Part shown: in pieces, positions 33,106-44,658 of the stretch | Layout: each line of letters opens with the position of its first letter | Numbering within the stretch: the stretch's first letter is position 1 | Assembly (NCBI GenBank): GCA_024734495.1 | Contig: JALMQS010000903.1 | Span: forward strand, 124,001-188,000 | Reading direction: 5' to 3' | Origin: Forficula auricularia | Lineage: Eukaryota > Arthropoda > Insecta > Dermaptera > Forficulidae | Length of the DNA: 64,000 nt | The notes under the pieces: generated by a model | Databases searched by the model: none | The model's input: only the letters and a program-made list of their open reading frames with translations | What the model was told of the DNA's origin: nothing | Position numbers and translations under genes: made by a program

Positions 33106-33992
33106 GGTAGTTGTTTCACCATATGGGCTTTCTTAGGATTTTTTTGAAATTTAGACAGATTATTATTTAAATACTTCTAAAATAAATACATCTTTATTTT
33201 AATAGCTAATATTTTTTTCATCATTTATTTATTATTTTTTTTTGAGAAACACTTGCTTGGCACCTAGAAGGATGTTCGCTTTCGGATTTTGTTAAGGTAG
33301 TTGTTCCGCCAAATGGGTTTTCTTAGGATTTTTTTGAAATTTAGACAGATTATTATTTAAATACTTCTGCATCGATTGGTGACAAAACGAAATTTATGAA
33401 CAATATAGTTCCGGAGATATTAAATTCTAAAGATAGAGTTTTTCAGACTCTTATACATTGCACTTAAGGGATACCGGAAAGTTTACATACCTATTTAATT
33501 ATAATTAAGAAACTCTTCTTACCATGGTTATAAAAAACTAAACTAACATTAAACAATAACTAATACATATTTTAAGAAAATTTTAATTCATAGTTACAAC
33601 AGAGTTTCTGAGATAATCATGAATAAATAATGAAAAATTTACACTAAAAACAAGCTGGCAACAATGCATATATTTAACCTAAAAAGTGGGTTAACTTTAG
33701 TAATATTTTTGACGTTTTTTCGTTTCAGCCATTGTCACAACAGCTTTCAATCGCTTATTAAGAACTTTTTGTTTTATAAATCTTCCTTTAAAATGTACTT
33801 TATCTGACATTTCTATGATAAAATATATACAAGCTCGGACAGTGTTGCCAGATTTGTCAAACGAGCACGGGATTGGCTAGTATTGGTACATAAACAGCAA
33901 AAACTTTTGGGCATATGAATTATGAATCCTTATTGTCTGTTCTATATTCTTTAGCATAAACTTTTTGCTAGTATTTTCGCGAAACAACTACC
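33106..33992. mobile_element. TTAA-flanked element with duplicated left end
   Basis: TTAA lies at 33,102-33,105 and 33,993-33,996. The ends are GGTAGTTGTTTC and its complement. The left end, with 'gggctttcttaggatttttt', occurs twice (33,106 and about 33,297), separated by 110 bp. That 110 bp also occurs, inverted, directly outside the right end of the element at 54,922-56,651. No ORF. Confidence 0.65.
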
Positions 33993-33999
33993 TTAAAAT

Positions 34000-35345
34000 T
34001 AAAAACAAATTACTTTCTTGTAAAATAAGATATTTTAACTAACTTTAAACATCAATAAAAGCTCTATTAATATCACTTTTGACTTTTGAATTCGACTCCT
34101 TAGGGGTGAGCGCTTCAGACTTAAATCAAAAACATTTTCTAATATCCCTGATACATCCTATAAATTATTTTTTACAAAGTAATGTTTAGACGCTTACAGA
34201 ATCTCGAGTGGTGTTTCAATTGGAAAAATGCCATCTTTTTCAAAATTCAAGAAAATCATTTGTTTTTATTTATTTTTTTACATGTAAAGGTAAAATATAC
34301 TCAAACTTTTTCCAGGGCAAAATTTTCTTTTCTTAAAAAATAAATTTGTTACTTAATCTAATCAATTTATTTCAAAGTGTTCATGCTCAGTAAGTCCCAG
34401 TGCAGTGCGAGTACATTAAGTCGAACACGCTATTACTTATACTAAAAACCTTTCTTTTTACTGCTAAACATTAAAGTTCAAATATACCCCATCACAAATT
34501 GATACATATTTAAAAAATGTTTCAACTCCCCCCATTCTCCCTATAAATATGATGAAAAATATAATATAAAATTGATCTCAAAAAAGCAATTGGTGGTTTC
34601 TGGGTGGCTGCTCATTTGAGCCCTGGGCAGCCACTCTTCTACCTTTTGATTATGAGAAGAACAGACACACAAATAAATACATACTCATATCATGTGATAT
34701 TGTGATAAATTATAAATAAATAAACCATCTAATAAATAAATAATTACAATTTTAAAAAGAAAATTGTACATACTTAGTATAGTGTTGTTATATGGTATAT
34801 TAATTTTTTTATGTATAATTAATTTGCAAATATAGCTAAATAAAATTTGACTGTTCATATGTAAATAAAACAAAATCTGAAATTATATTGTAAATAAAAA
34901 ATATATAAAAAATAAATTAAAATATATCTAGATAGATAAATTTATGTGAAAATGATTAATGAGAGCTAGACATATATTATACATAAATGTATATGGATTA
35001 ATTTGTACATATCGTTTTTATTTTTATTTCTATCTGTGCAAGTCCATTTTTGATTGATTGCTCTCTTTCTCTCTAGTATAATAAAATAATATTTCATATT
35101 CATTGAAATAAACATCAATCATTTCGAATGTATATACTTATTCATATAAAAAAATGTAACAAAACTTTATGAATAAAACTGAAAATAAATAAGGGTTTTA
35201 AATTAATTGTTAAATCGACTGTGTAAGTCAGGTAAGTAAGGCTTACTTACATTCTAATTTTAAGGAACAATCCATCGCACATTAAAGTATTCTTTACTTT
35301 GCAGCTTTAAATACGCCTATCTACTCTTATTAAACGAGCAAAAAT
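34000..35345. other. No gene recognised
   Basis: AT-rich sequence with short simple repeats and no splice or coding signals I trust. Confidence 0.4.
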
Positions 35346-35754
35346 TGTTTGTATTTATTTATTTATTTTTCACAAAGTATACAAACATAGGACCTTAGGT
35401 CCCACCTAGTGTTTATACATAATTTAGCAATAATATTTTACAATGTATATATATTTGTTTTATATATTAATATATATATTTATTTTTTTTTATTTATTTT
35501 GCAAAAATAAGTACATTTATATATATAAAAAGAAATATTTAAACCAAACAAAAACAATAAAAATCAAATTAGGTTAAATAAAAACAATAAAAATCAAAAT
35601 AACAATAAAAATCAAATTAACAATTTTGCAACACCCCTCATTAAGCAAAGCTTGTGTGGAGGGGTGGTCCGACATCATAGCGTTGTTTGTTAATTTCAAC
35701 TTATTAATACATTTTACACACACATATATACATTTATATACATACATAAATTAA

Positions 35755-36261
35755 TCAATACTCAAGGCCTTCCTCTACATACCGCCTCAATCTCCTCTTA
35801 AACAATCCAGAGTTTGGCAGCCCAGTGATGCTCGCGGGCAGCCCATTATAAATACGAGGACCCCTAAAAGCTGGATGACGTTCAGCCGCACTCGTTCTAC
35901 ATCTAGGTTCCCTAAGGCGCCTCCCAGATTGCTCGCGGGTCCCATGCACGTGTCTCGGTGTCTCCGGGAATTCCCCAGGTCTCGCGTGTACAAAATTTAT
36001 GAGGCACATATCACAGAGCTGGTTAAAATTCAAAACGTTGAATTCCTTGAAGATCAGCTCCGTGGGATACCTTGCCGACCTACCCAAGCAAACCTTTATT
36101 ATTCTCTTCTGCAAGAGTATGAGAGGCCTCAGGACAGTAATTCCGCATCCACCCCACCCAACAATCCCATATTCTAAGATCGACTGAACAAGTGCCAGGT
36201 AAATCGTCCTCAATAATTCCAAACGGACGACAGCCCTCAATTGCCTGAACTTATGGATCAT
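35755..36261 (-). pseudogene. LINE reverse transcriptase, C-terminal part
   Basis: The frame contains 'LELLRTIYLALVQSILEYGI' followed by VGWGG, then 'LILLQKRIIKVCLGR', the thumb and post-RT region of Jockey-clade proteins. It ends 'RGPRIYNGLPASI...FKRRLRRYV', the usual C-terminal end just before the 3' untranslated region. It is out of frame with the RT core upstream. Confidence 0.8.
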
Positions 36262-36523
36262 ACCTCGTAATCTAGAGCATAGATAAGAGATATGTTTATC
36301 CCATCGTAACCGCCCATCAACAATAATGCCAAGATATTTGTTTTTTTCATTTGGTTTGAGGGGGTGCAGTCACATTCAAATCTGACGCAGCCCGTCTCAT
36401 GTATAATAATATGATATTCATCCTCCGGTGGCGATCCGGCTGCGGTCAAGGAAAAAGGGACATACACAGTTTTTTTGGTGTTTAGACTAACCAAATTATC
36501 ATCTAGCCAATCCCTCAGGGTTG

Positions 36524-37186
36524 CTAGTCCAGCGTTTGCACTCCCAAAGACCTCCCGCCAGGAATCCCCCAGAAAACGGCGACTGTGTCATCTGCGAAGG
36601 AGTATAAATTACAGTGCTCTATTTCAATATTCAGTAGATCATTAATATATATCAGAAACATAATTGGGCCAAGTACAGTGCCCTGAGGCACCCCGATAGT
36701 TACATTCATTTCTGAGCTGGTTACGTTATCAATTCTGACAACCTGCGATCTTCTTTTCAAGTAAGATTCAAAAAAACTCAAGGTCACACCTCTAATACCT
36801 ATATTTTGGAGTTTATTTATTAAAATTTTGTGATCCACCGTATCAAAGGCCTTCTGAAAGTCAAGAAAAACACCCATACATTTTGAACCCCTGTCCAATC
36901 TTTTGATTATGTCCTGAGTAAACCCAAAAATAGCGTCACCAGTATTTTTTTTATTTTGAAATCCAAATTGTCGCTCAGATAATATCTGGCGTGATTCCAA
37001 GTAATTTATAAGTCTAGTTTTGACGCATTTTTCAATTATCTTGGACACTGCAGAAAGGAGGGAGATGGGGCGATAGTTATCAAGCTTAGATTTCTCTTTG
37101 CCTTTGTGTAGTGGGATAACAACCGCCTGCTTTATCTCTTGAGGAAAATAACCCTGCTCAAAACATAAATTAATTATATGGACCAA
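36524..37186 (-). pseudogene. LINE reverse transcriptase core
   Basis: The blocks of a non-LTR reverse transcriptase are visible in order: 'AVVIPLHKGKEKSKLDNYRP'; ISLLSAVSKIIEK; 'FLDFQKAFDTVDH' with the first catalytic Asp; 'GVPQGTVLGPIMFLIYINDL'; and YSFADD with the catalytic Asp pair. The frame breaks soon after FADD. The residues needed for catalysis are present in this piece, but the ORF as a whole is not functional. Confidence 0.9.
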
Positions 37187-37614
37187 TGGTTTTGAAATTG
37201 CAGATGCATTATCAATTAAGCATCTAGAGGAAATACCATCACTACCAGGAGAAACCTTTTTTTAATCTTCCTATCTGCGACAATACCTCATCCAATGTGA
37301 CTGGTGTAAGAAAAAAGGAGTTGGTGAACATTTTATCTGTTTTATATTTATACTTAAGATCTTTCTTCACCCTCTCTCCCTTGATTCTCTCCGAAATTTC
37401 TTTACCAATTGTCACAAAATGCTCATTGAACCCATCCGCCATCTCTTTTTTCTGATCCAAACCCAAAAGCCGCCCATCCGACAGAACAATGCTGGAAACA
37501 ATAGATTTTTTTGCCCAACTGAATCAGTAGCCTCATTCACGGTTTCCCAAACCTGTTTCATATTTGACCCACACTGATTAAATTTGTTCTCAAAATACAT
37601 CTCTTATATATTTG

Positions 37615-38005
37615 TATCATTGTTCTATTTTGAAAACGGCTTTACCGATTTTGATGAAACAAATTCTATTAACAAGTTTTGAGGATGAGAAAGCAATCTG
37701 GCTAGGTCTGGACCTCGACAAATTTAATCTTAATTGATCTTTTCTTAATTAAAGTAATTATTGACAGATGAAAATCTCAATAAAAAAGTTTGTTTACATT
37801 TTTTTCAATTATGTTTTATTTTTAATTGGTTTTTTAATTTTAAAACCCACTAATAGATTATAGCAAATATTAATATATTATATTAAAATTAGGAATTTTT
37901 TGTTTGTTTTTAATTAACAGGTGTCTAAATCATAACAAAACAGGTGTGTTTACAAATAAAGTGGTTCAAGTGGCTTTTTTTATATAACTTGGAAACAAAT
38001 CTTAT
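37615..38005. other. No gene recognised
   Basis: Short AT-rich interval between the LINE and the large foldback. No coding or repeat signal. Confidence 0.35.
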
Positions 38006-38010
38006 AGTCC

Positions 38011-39089
38011 AAGAGCCCACGACGGCCAGACCTTCGTTATTTTATAAAAGCTGAAAGTTTTTCTGTGCATGTCCCCTATACAGGTAAGAACGACCAGCGA
38101 CTATAGAGTTTGGGTTGTGGTTACTTTGGCAGGTAACAGGTAATAAAGGTGTATAAAATAGTACTTTAAATTCGTTAAAGTATAAAGCTCAATTTTTTTA
38201 TATTTTCTTCGGGATAACTTTTAGAAATCTCGTCATCCATTGCCGGACACTTATGACAGTTGCTACCCCCTGCCAGACACCCCTAAACTTTAATAAATTA
38301 TAATTATACTTTCGTTATAATATAAAAGATAAATTTTATATATGTTACTTGGCGACCTATAAAAAAATGTTACCTCAATAGGCGGACAGTTTTAATGGTT
38401 TTTACATAGATTTTTGACATTTCGGTTATTATTGATAACCATTGGTGAAGACATGGAGGAATCGTCTTAAAATCAAAAATAACCATCGATTCTTATCTAA
38501 TACTAGAGGAATAACCTTATTGCATTCCATTTTTGTTGTTTTGACTATTAATGGCAACCTCTACTGAAAACGTGGAAGAATCGACTTAAAATCAAAAAGA
38601 CAACTCTTTTATGGCAAACCACTCAAGCTTGAGTTGTTTAACAAAAAAGAATTTAGTAATCAATATCAATAATAACCGAAATGTCAAAAATCTATGTAAA
38701 AACCATTAAAACTGTCCGCCTATTGAGGTAATATTTTTTTATAGGTCGCCAAGTAACATATATAAAAATTTTCTTTTATATTATAACAAAAGTATAATTA
38801 TAATTTATTAAAGTTTAGGGGTGTCTGGCAGGGGTAGCAACTGTCATAAGTGTCCGGCAATGGATGACGAGATTTCTAAAGTTATCCCGAAGAAAATATA
38901 AAAAAATTGAGCTTTATACTTTAACGAATTTAAAGTACTATTTTATACACCTTTATTACCTGTTTCCTGCCAAAGTAACCACAACCCAAACTCTATAGTC
39001 GCTGGTCGTTCTTACCTGTATAGGGGACATGCACAGAAAAACTTTCAGCTTTTATAAAATAACGAAGGTCTGGCCGTCGTAGGCTCTTG
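38011..39089. mobile_element. Large foldback element, arms about 425 bp
   Basis: The arms (38,011-38,437 and 38,663-39,089) are near-identical in inverted orientation, including 'gacggccagaccttcg', 'gtaagaacgaccagcgac' and 'attgccggacacttatgac'. The 225-bp spacer holds two diverged copies of a unit with 'gtggaagaatcg(a/t)cttaaaatc'. No ORF over 60 codons. High arm identity suggests recent formation or continuing gene conversion. Confidence 0.8.
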
Positions 39090-39259
39090 ATCTATTATTT
39101 AATTTTATGTTTTTATTTCAGATCCTATACGATTATTTTTTTTATTATTATTTTCCTATTTATTTTTTTATAATGTTTATCAATATGAACGAATATGGGC
39201 AAATTGGTGTACGAGTAAACAAATATACACATAATATATGTGGACCACTAGAAAGCTAG

Positions 39260-39432
39260 AAATGCAAAAACTGGGTGCGCTGTGGGGTGGATGTGGGAGG
39301 TGCAGCAGGTGGGGTGAAGTTGTGGGGGATCTGGGGGTGGGAGGCGCGGTTGGGGTGGGGTGGGGCGGAGTGGGGTGCATTGGTGGGGGCGAGGTGTGTG
39401 GTTTTGGAGGGGGGGGGCTCAGGGGTTACCGT
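39260..39432 (+). repeat. G-rich island, likely G-quadruplex former
   Basis: The + strand has many runs of three or more G (for example 'gtggggtggggtggggcgg'), with few C, in AT-rich surroundings. Several sets of four G-runs lie within 30 bases. Open frames here on both strands reflect composition, not coding. The similar C-rich island is at 43,305-43,570. Confidence 0.6.
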
Positions 39433-39660
39433 ACATCGCTCGGTGGCTCCAGGTACTAAAAACATATGAACGATTTAACTTCAATAAATTTTGTTTGTGG
39501 ACTTAAATCTAGTCTAGAAATGATAATTTTTAGCCTTCTTTTTCATAAAAGGTAAAAACACATGATGGGATCAGGCTTATAGCCAGGTTTGAACATTAGA
39601 TCGGCCACCCTATTTCAAAAGGGGGCGAGAGAAATGTCGAATGGCTTGGTGCGGCCCTGA

Positions 39661-39733
39661 GCGCCGCCTGTCTAGTGGTAGGGTATGCATTCCAATTGGA
39701 AACTCGAAAACTCCTGGTTGCATCGACAGGCGC
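39661..39733 (+). mobile_element. tRNA-derived sequence (SINE fragment)
   Basis: 'gcgccgcctg' and 'caggcgctc' at the ends can form an acceptor-like stem. An A-box-like 'tgtctagtggtaggg' is present. The B-box is degraded to 'ggttgcatcga'. It looks like a decayed tRNA or SINE head and probably lacks promoter function. Confidence 0.5.
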
Positions 39734-40029
39734 TCGTATGTTAAAATTGCACATTTTAAAATTTTAAAAATAGCAAATAACTTTTATTTTTGCCATTATT
39801 CATTTAATTTGTTTTAAAGCTAATATAGTAAAAAAAATCTAAGGAAATTTATTGGAATATTTAGGTATTAAATATATAAATGACATCTTACATTTATTTC
39901 TTTGATAGTCTCTTAATATGAAAAAAATATAATAATAATAATTTATTCAATTTCTTCGTCAGATTTTCGACTCTTTCTTGATTTCATCAAAACCTCCAAA
40001 TACATTTTAAAAATATATAATCTTTATCA

Positions 40030-40242
40030 AAAAAAGAACAAAGTTAGCTGCGCAATAGATGGAGAAAAATCGGTTGTCTGTAAAGTCGGTTTACTGACGA
40101 TAGTTGAACGTGATAACGTCATAAGAAAATACTGATGGAATGGTATTTTCTTATGACGTTGTCACGTTCAACTATCGTCAGTAAACCGACTTTACAGACA
40201 ACCGATTTTTCTCATCTATTGCAGCTAAGCTTTGTTCTTTTC
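40030..40242. mobile_element. Foldback MITE
   Basis: Arms of about 95 bp: 'aaagaacaaagttagctgcg', 'aaaatcggttgtctgtaaag', 'tcggtttactgacgatagtt' and 'aacgt(g)ataacgtcataag' on the left, mirrored on the right. The loop is about 15 bp. No ORF. Confidence 0.75.
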
Positions 40243-40249
40243 TTCCTCT

Positions 40250-40770
40250 TCGTCGTGAGTGCTGTATTTATCCTTTCCATCGAAAATCTCCTTCCCTCTC
40301 GTTCTATCTAATTTAAAAGCGCGCGCTCCTTCTTGCGCATTCATTTATCTCCTTCTTGCTTGCTCATGAGTTTCTCCCTCTCTCTGTCCTTTTATAAAAA
40401 AGGCCCCCCCGTTCCCTAGGTTTTTCTTAGTTTTTAAAAAAATCTATAATTATTTAGGATAGATCACTTGTTGAATGTCCATCAGAGGAAGTTGAAAATA
40501 GACAGGACATAGTAGGGTTTATATATATATATATATGAGTGAGCAAGCAAGCAGTCAGACTAGAGTAGAGCGCTCACGAGGGAAAGAGATGGAATACGAG
40601 TTGGGCATTGGGGCTAGGGAGGGTGCGAGTGAGAGAGAAGATAGAAAGAAACAATCTTTGTCGCTCGTTCCGCGCTCTCGCTTGCACTTCAAGCCTTAAA
40701 TGGAACGCCTCAGATGAGTCATGTTTTTTCGAGCGTGCAGCCGGCTTCATCGAATTATAAGACGTTGTCA
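40250..40770 (+). promoter_or_regulatory. CT/GA-rich segment with TATA-like sites
   Basis: Pyrimidine-rich sequence with 'ttttataaaaaa' near 40,390 is followed by a (ta)n tract near 40,520-40,535. About 30 bases later comes 'cagtcagact', which resembles an arthropod initiator. The downstream part is GA- and CG-rich. It could be a core promoter, but I see no following coding exon, so confidence is low. Confidence 0.2.
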
Positions 40771-41269
40771 CGTCAAAAGAAGCCTGAAACCAAATTTATT
40801 CACACAGTTTTAATTAGATAAACTTATAAGAATGACGATGTTTGTTTCGACACCTATTTCTTAAGTCGTTTTTATTTGCTCACTAGTTTAATAGACTCCT
40901 CCAACACTTGAAAACTAATTCAGAACTAGATGTTGAAATGTCGTGGATATCTCATAAAAAAATTTCTTGGCCATTATACTTCGTGGGGGTGTCTTGAGCG
41001 TGGATCCAAGAACACTGTATGTATGTTACTATAACCTGGGGTCATGAGTCATGACTTAAGGAACGGTAATTAGGGTTTGACTGCATACTTGACTTCAGAA
41101 TCTAATTTTAAATAATTTACATCTGGAATTCTTAAAAAATAAATATTAAAAAAGAAGAAGCTTTTTCCAAGTTATAGCTTATTATTTTTAAAGGCTAATT
41201 ATAAACATTTTTTTTAATATATATAAAATACAATTTATTTAAAGAGTAATTTCTATAAAAAATCAAAAG

Positions 41270-41480
41270 AGATGGGTCAACTATTAAATCAGAGATGTTA
41301 TGATTAATTTGTATTATGTCAGAAACGTTGTATTCACCCTTTCGGGAATTGAACCCTAATGCCGATAAAATGGAATCCCGTGTTAAAAAGGAAACCGTAT
41401 AAAATTTTCTTAAATTTAACAACAACAACCCTTCTGACACAATTAAAATTAAGCACAACATCTCGGATTTAGTAGTTGGC
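41270..41480 (-). mobile_element. Foldback element with tRNA-like core
   Basis: The left arm (41,270-41,345) and right arm (41,405-41,480) pair over 'caactattaaatcagaga', 'tgattaatttgtatt' and 'tgtcagaa'. The loop has, on the - strand, a T-arm-like block (AGGG, TTCAATT, CCCGA), then AAGGGTG. The arms differ in sequence from 14,378 but share the inner 'tcagaa' end with 61,146. Confidence 0.6.
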
Positions 41481-41996
41481 TTCTTCCTCTTTTGATTTTC
41501 TCTGGGCTCTTTTTGTCCTTATAATTTCAAGATTTCGGAGCCGAATCGAGGAAGGGAATCAGGTGCCCGCGCTCATAAACAATTTTTAGATTTGTCGGAA
41601 TCAGCGACTGGGAAAACTTATCACCTTATCAGGCCTCTAGACAGACTTAGTATTGAATTCACATGATTTTATTGTTTTGTTTTTTCCCATTATGTTTAAA
41701 AATGTTTGAAACATGCAGACAAATCATTTTTCAACCTTATTTTTTTTTCTGTCTGTCTCGATACTCTCAATAATCAAGAAAGGTCGCAAATTTTCGTTTC
41801 CCTTCCCCAAAATAATACTAAGAATTATAAGATTTTAGAGTCTTTAGCTTTAGAAGTTCCGTTTCAAAGTAGAAAATATCATTTTTTGAAATATTTCATT
41901 GAAATTTTTAAAGTCTCGTAATAAGATGATAAATGTACCTATATAAATAAACAGGTGTTTTTCTACTTTCAAAATTCATGAAGTTAATTAAATTAT

Positions 41997-42300
41997 TAAT
42001 TAATAAATGAATTTATCTTTAAGGACCAATCATAGATTTTAGAGAAAATATTTTTACATTGCATATCAGAGAGGTTCGTCCCCTTAGAATCGAACCCAAG
42101 CGCTAACTATTAAGCTTGCCGGGCCGTTAGCCAAACCCTTTTAAGACAAATCTTCTCCGACATGTAACACATATAAAAATTATAGCTAAAGATTTTTCGC
42201 TCCCTTCAACTCAAAGGGAAAAGCAAATGATATGCAATGTAAAAAAATTTCTCTAAAATCTATGATTTGTCCTGAAAGATAAATTCATTTATTAATATTA
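41997..42300 (-). mobile_element. Foldback element with tRNA-like core and an extra insert
   Basis: The arms (41,997-42,081 and 42,226-42,300) match the arms of 14,378-14,605. The core on the - strand has 'gggtttggctaacggcccgg' and 'agcgcttgggttcgatt', nearly identical to that element but in the opposite orientation to the arms. An added 100-bp block with 'gacatgtaacacatat' is shared with 59,690-59,760. Confidence 0.65.
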
Positions 42301-42304
42301 TAGA

Positions 42305-43077
42305 CAGGAATTATTTAACGGGTTATAGTCGTGTTTCACAAAGTGGAAATAAAATTAAAAAAATTAAAAAATCTTTTTAAATTATTTTGGAGATTTTTTA
42401 TTTATCTCTATACATATTTCGGGCTATGAACCCTTCATCAGGAGGTTTAACAGAAAACTGAATATATAAATTTTTACATTGTATCGATGTTATTATAGTA
42501 CAGGGCGAGTGGAGGGGGTGAGCCAATGGGCGTTGTAAGAATTGAGTGGTTGAATTTAAAGGTATGTGGAAGGAGAAAATGGATATTGAACAAATTGTCT
42601 GGTCAGAGTCAGGAACATTTCAAATAGGATGTCTTTGTTCGAAATTTATTTGCTTAGGATTCAGGGAATACCTATTAAAGAAATTTTTGTAAGGGTTTTA
42701 GACTATATAAATTTATAATAATAAAATGTTTCACCTAGAACCAACACCGAACTCCTTAAAAGTTAAATATAAATTTAGACAAAAGAAGTGGATATACAAA
42801 GTTAATTTGAAGATGAGAAAAGAGGAATAAATGTTTAGTAAAGAATGAATGAATTTCGGTTAAATTTGGTTTATTAATAGATCAATTATTGTTGATTTAG
42901 TGGTTTTAAACCACTTCTTTTCGTTTTCTGTTAAACCTTCTGATGAAGGGTTCATAGCCCGAAATATGTATAGAGATAAATAAAAAATCTCCAAAATAAT
43001 TTGAAAAGATTTTTTAATTTTTTTTAATTTTATTTCCACTTTGTGAAACACCACTATAACCTGTTAAATAATTCCTG
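42305..43077. mobile_element. Foldback element carrying two hammerhead-like motifs
   Basis: Inverted ends of about 150 bp start ACAGGAATTATTTAACGGG and contain 'gtttcacaaagtggaaat' and 'ttatctctatacatatttc'. Each arm carries CTGATGA-A-GGGT-loop-GCCC-GAAA (42,417-42,441 on the - strand; 42,940-42,964 on the + strand). The shorter relative at 53,614-53,860 has only one such motif visible. No ORF in the 440-bp centre. Confidence 0.7.
42940..42964 (+). other. Hammerhead-like RNA motif
   Basis: CTGATGA, A, GGGT-tcata-GCCC, GAAA, then 'tatgtatagagataaataaa'. It is identical through the core to copies at 42,417-42,441 (-) and 53,719-53,743 (+). Confidence 0.4.
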
Positions 43078-43264
43078 TGTTTAATATGTTTCACTATAAA
43101 CCAACACCGCTTTCCCTAAACTTTATTAATATTATAGATCTGGGTTGATTTTTGAAATAATTTCCATCTTTTTTCGAAAAAAAGACTCTCAAAAGATAAT
43201 TAAGTCTTTGCTTTCACTGTAAATTATTTATATTCTAACTTATTAATATTTTATTAAAAATATC

Positions 43265-43570
43265 TAGCTGCAGGGCTCGCCTTCGGTGGGCCCTTTGCTA
43301 CCCAAGGGACATCGCCCCCTGACCCCCCCCCCCCCGTCACTTGAACACTCCTTCTCCTCCATCTCCAACCACTTGCCATCCCACTGACCCTCTCCCCAAC
43401 CCCGAAACCTCTCCCCCGCCTCTGATCATCCTCCAGCTCAGTAAACCTACCCCTGGACTCCACACCCCTGAACCCTGCACCCCAGAACCCCCACATTTCC
43501 CTTGGACCCAAACCACACCCCTGGACCCCACACCCCACTGGACTCCATCTCCCAACTCCTAGGGGGGGGG
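43265..43570. repeat. C-rich island
   Basis: The + strand is very rich in C, with runs such as the one at 43,324-43,335 and repeated 'caccccnn' words. A 'gggctcgccttcggtgggcc' block lies at the left end. Long open frames on both strands are composition effects. The opposite strand may form G-quadruplexes. Confidence 0.55.
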
Positions 43571-43574
43571 TAGA

Positions 43575-44490
43575 GCATAGGTAGGTTAGGTAGGTAGTTA
43601 CAGAGGCAGGCACAAATGCCCTTTAGTAGTATGTGTTATATATATGTCAAAATCAATTAAAATATTAAATTTATTCCAAGTTAATTAAATATAAAAACTA
43701 AATTTTTAAATTGCTTATTATATTCATTCATTTTATTTATAGGGTGGCTCTCTCTCCTGAGAGCAAACCTAATCTTGACGTTTTTAGTTTTTATCCAATT
43801 ATATACTCGTAATTATTCATGTACCCAAAGCCTATTATAAAAAACAACATTATATGGTATTATTCTCCAGTTTTTATGATATACCTAACTCCATTTAGTT
43901 TTAAAAGAAATTTGAATTAGCTGCTCGGGATAGTCGCGCTCTAGCGGCATTCTAGAACTACTTTAAAAATATCTCTCAAAAGTGACGTTAAATATTTTAA
44001 AATTAAGTTTATCTTTAAAATGTAATTTATTTATAATAATTTATATATAATTATTAATTATTCTTAATATAATATAACATTTTATAATATTATTTATTCA
44101 TTTTTATAGATTGAACATTTATAATAATGGATGAGCATTGTGGAAAATCAATCTTCGATTCTAGCCTCAAAATGAAAGCACTTCACACATATGTAATTAT
44201 TTATTTATTTATTTATTTATTAATACAAATTATACAATACATATCAAAACTATTATTTATTCATTTCTATTACTTGAATTTTCAATTCTTCCTTTTTCTT
44301 TTTTAAAAATTATTCAGTGTCAAATAAATTATTTGTTAACTTTTCGGATTTTTTTAATTTTTAAATATTATTATTAATATTATCAATACTAACAAGCGAG
44401 TAGTTTTAAATTTTTCAAATTTTCAACATCTCAAAAACTCAATCACCACATTTCCAATTTTTATTCTTGGATCATAGTAGATATTAGTTT
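43575..44490. other. No gene recognised
   Basis: AT-rich sequence with an (attt)n tract near 44,195-44,222 and no coding signal. Confidence 0.4.
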
Positions 44491-44494
44491 TATA

Positions 44495-44635
44495 CGAGGG
44501 GTGAACCGCGATTGGAATTATGTGTAACTCCGTCTTTGGAATTACATTGAAATTCATTAGATAATCTATTGTCATCTACCTGGAAATGGAAGTGGAAGTA
44601 GGTGTACACCATTTTAGGTCGCGGTTCATCCCTCG
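44495..44635. mobile_element. Short MITE, copy 2
   Basis: Same family as 32,482-32,636. The ends are CGAGGGGTGAACCGCGA and the complement of TCGCGGTTCATCCCTCG, with a 'ggaagtggaagtaggtgtac' interior. It is slightly shorter than copy 1. Confidence 0.75.
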
Positions 44636-44658
44636 GTGTACCCCATAGATAAATAATA

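Larger units (their letters stand above)
35350..37610 (-). mobile_element. LINE retrotransposon, 5'-truncated (Jockey-type)
   Basis: It runs on the - strand from reverse transcriptase to a 3' untranslated region ending in (AAAT)n at about 35,350-35,370, with 'tttgtatactttgtg' before it. ORF 2 is broken by at least two frameshifts (near 36,570 and 36,260) and lacks the endonuclease and 5' part. It would copy itself by target-primed reverse transcription if intact; this copy is dead. Flanking target duplications were not identified. Confidence 0.85.

Noticed and set aside
35875..36177. 100-codon open frame on the + strand
   Set aside because: Antisense shadow of the LINE reverse transcriptase C-terminal region on the - strand.
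39180..39469. Several overlapping open frames on both strands rich in Gly or Pro
   Set aside because: All follow from the G-rich island; stop codons are rare in such sequence.
43254..43613. 119-codon open frame on the - strand rich in Gly and Arg
   Set aside because: Explained by the C-rich island; no start context or homologous motif.
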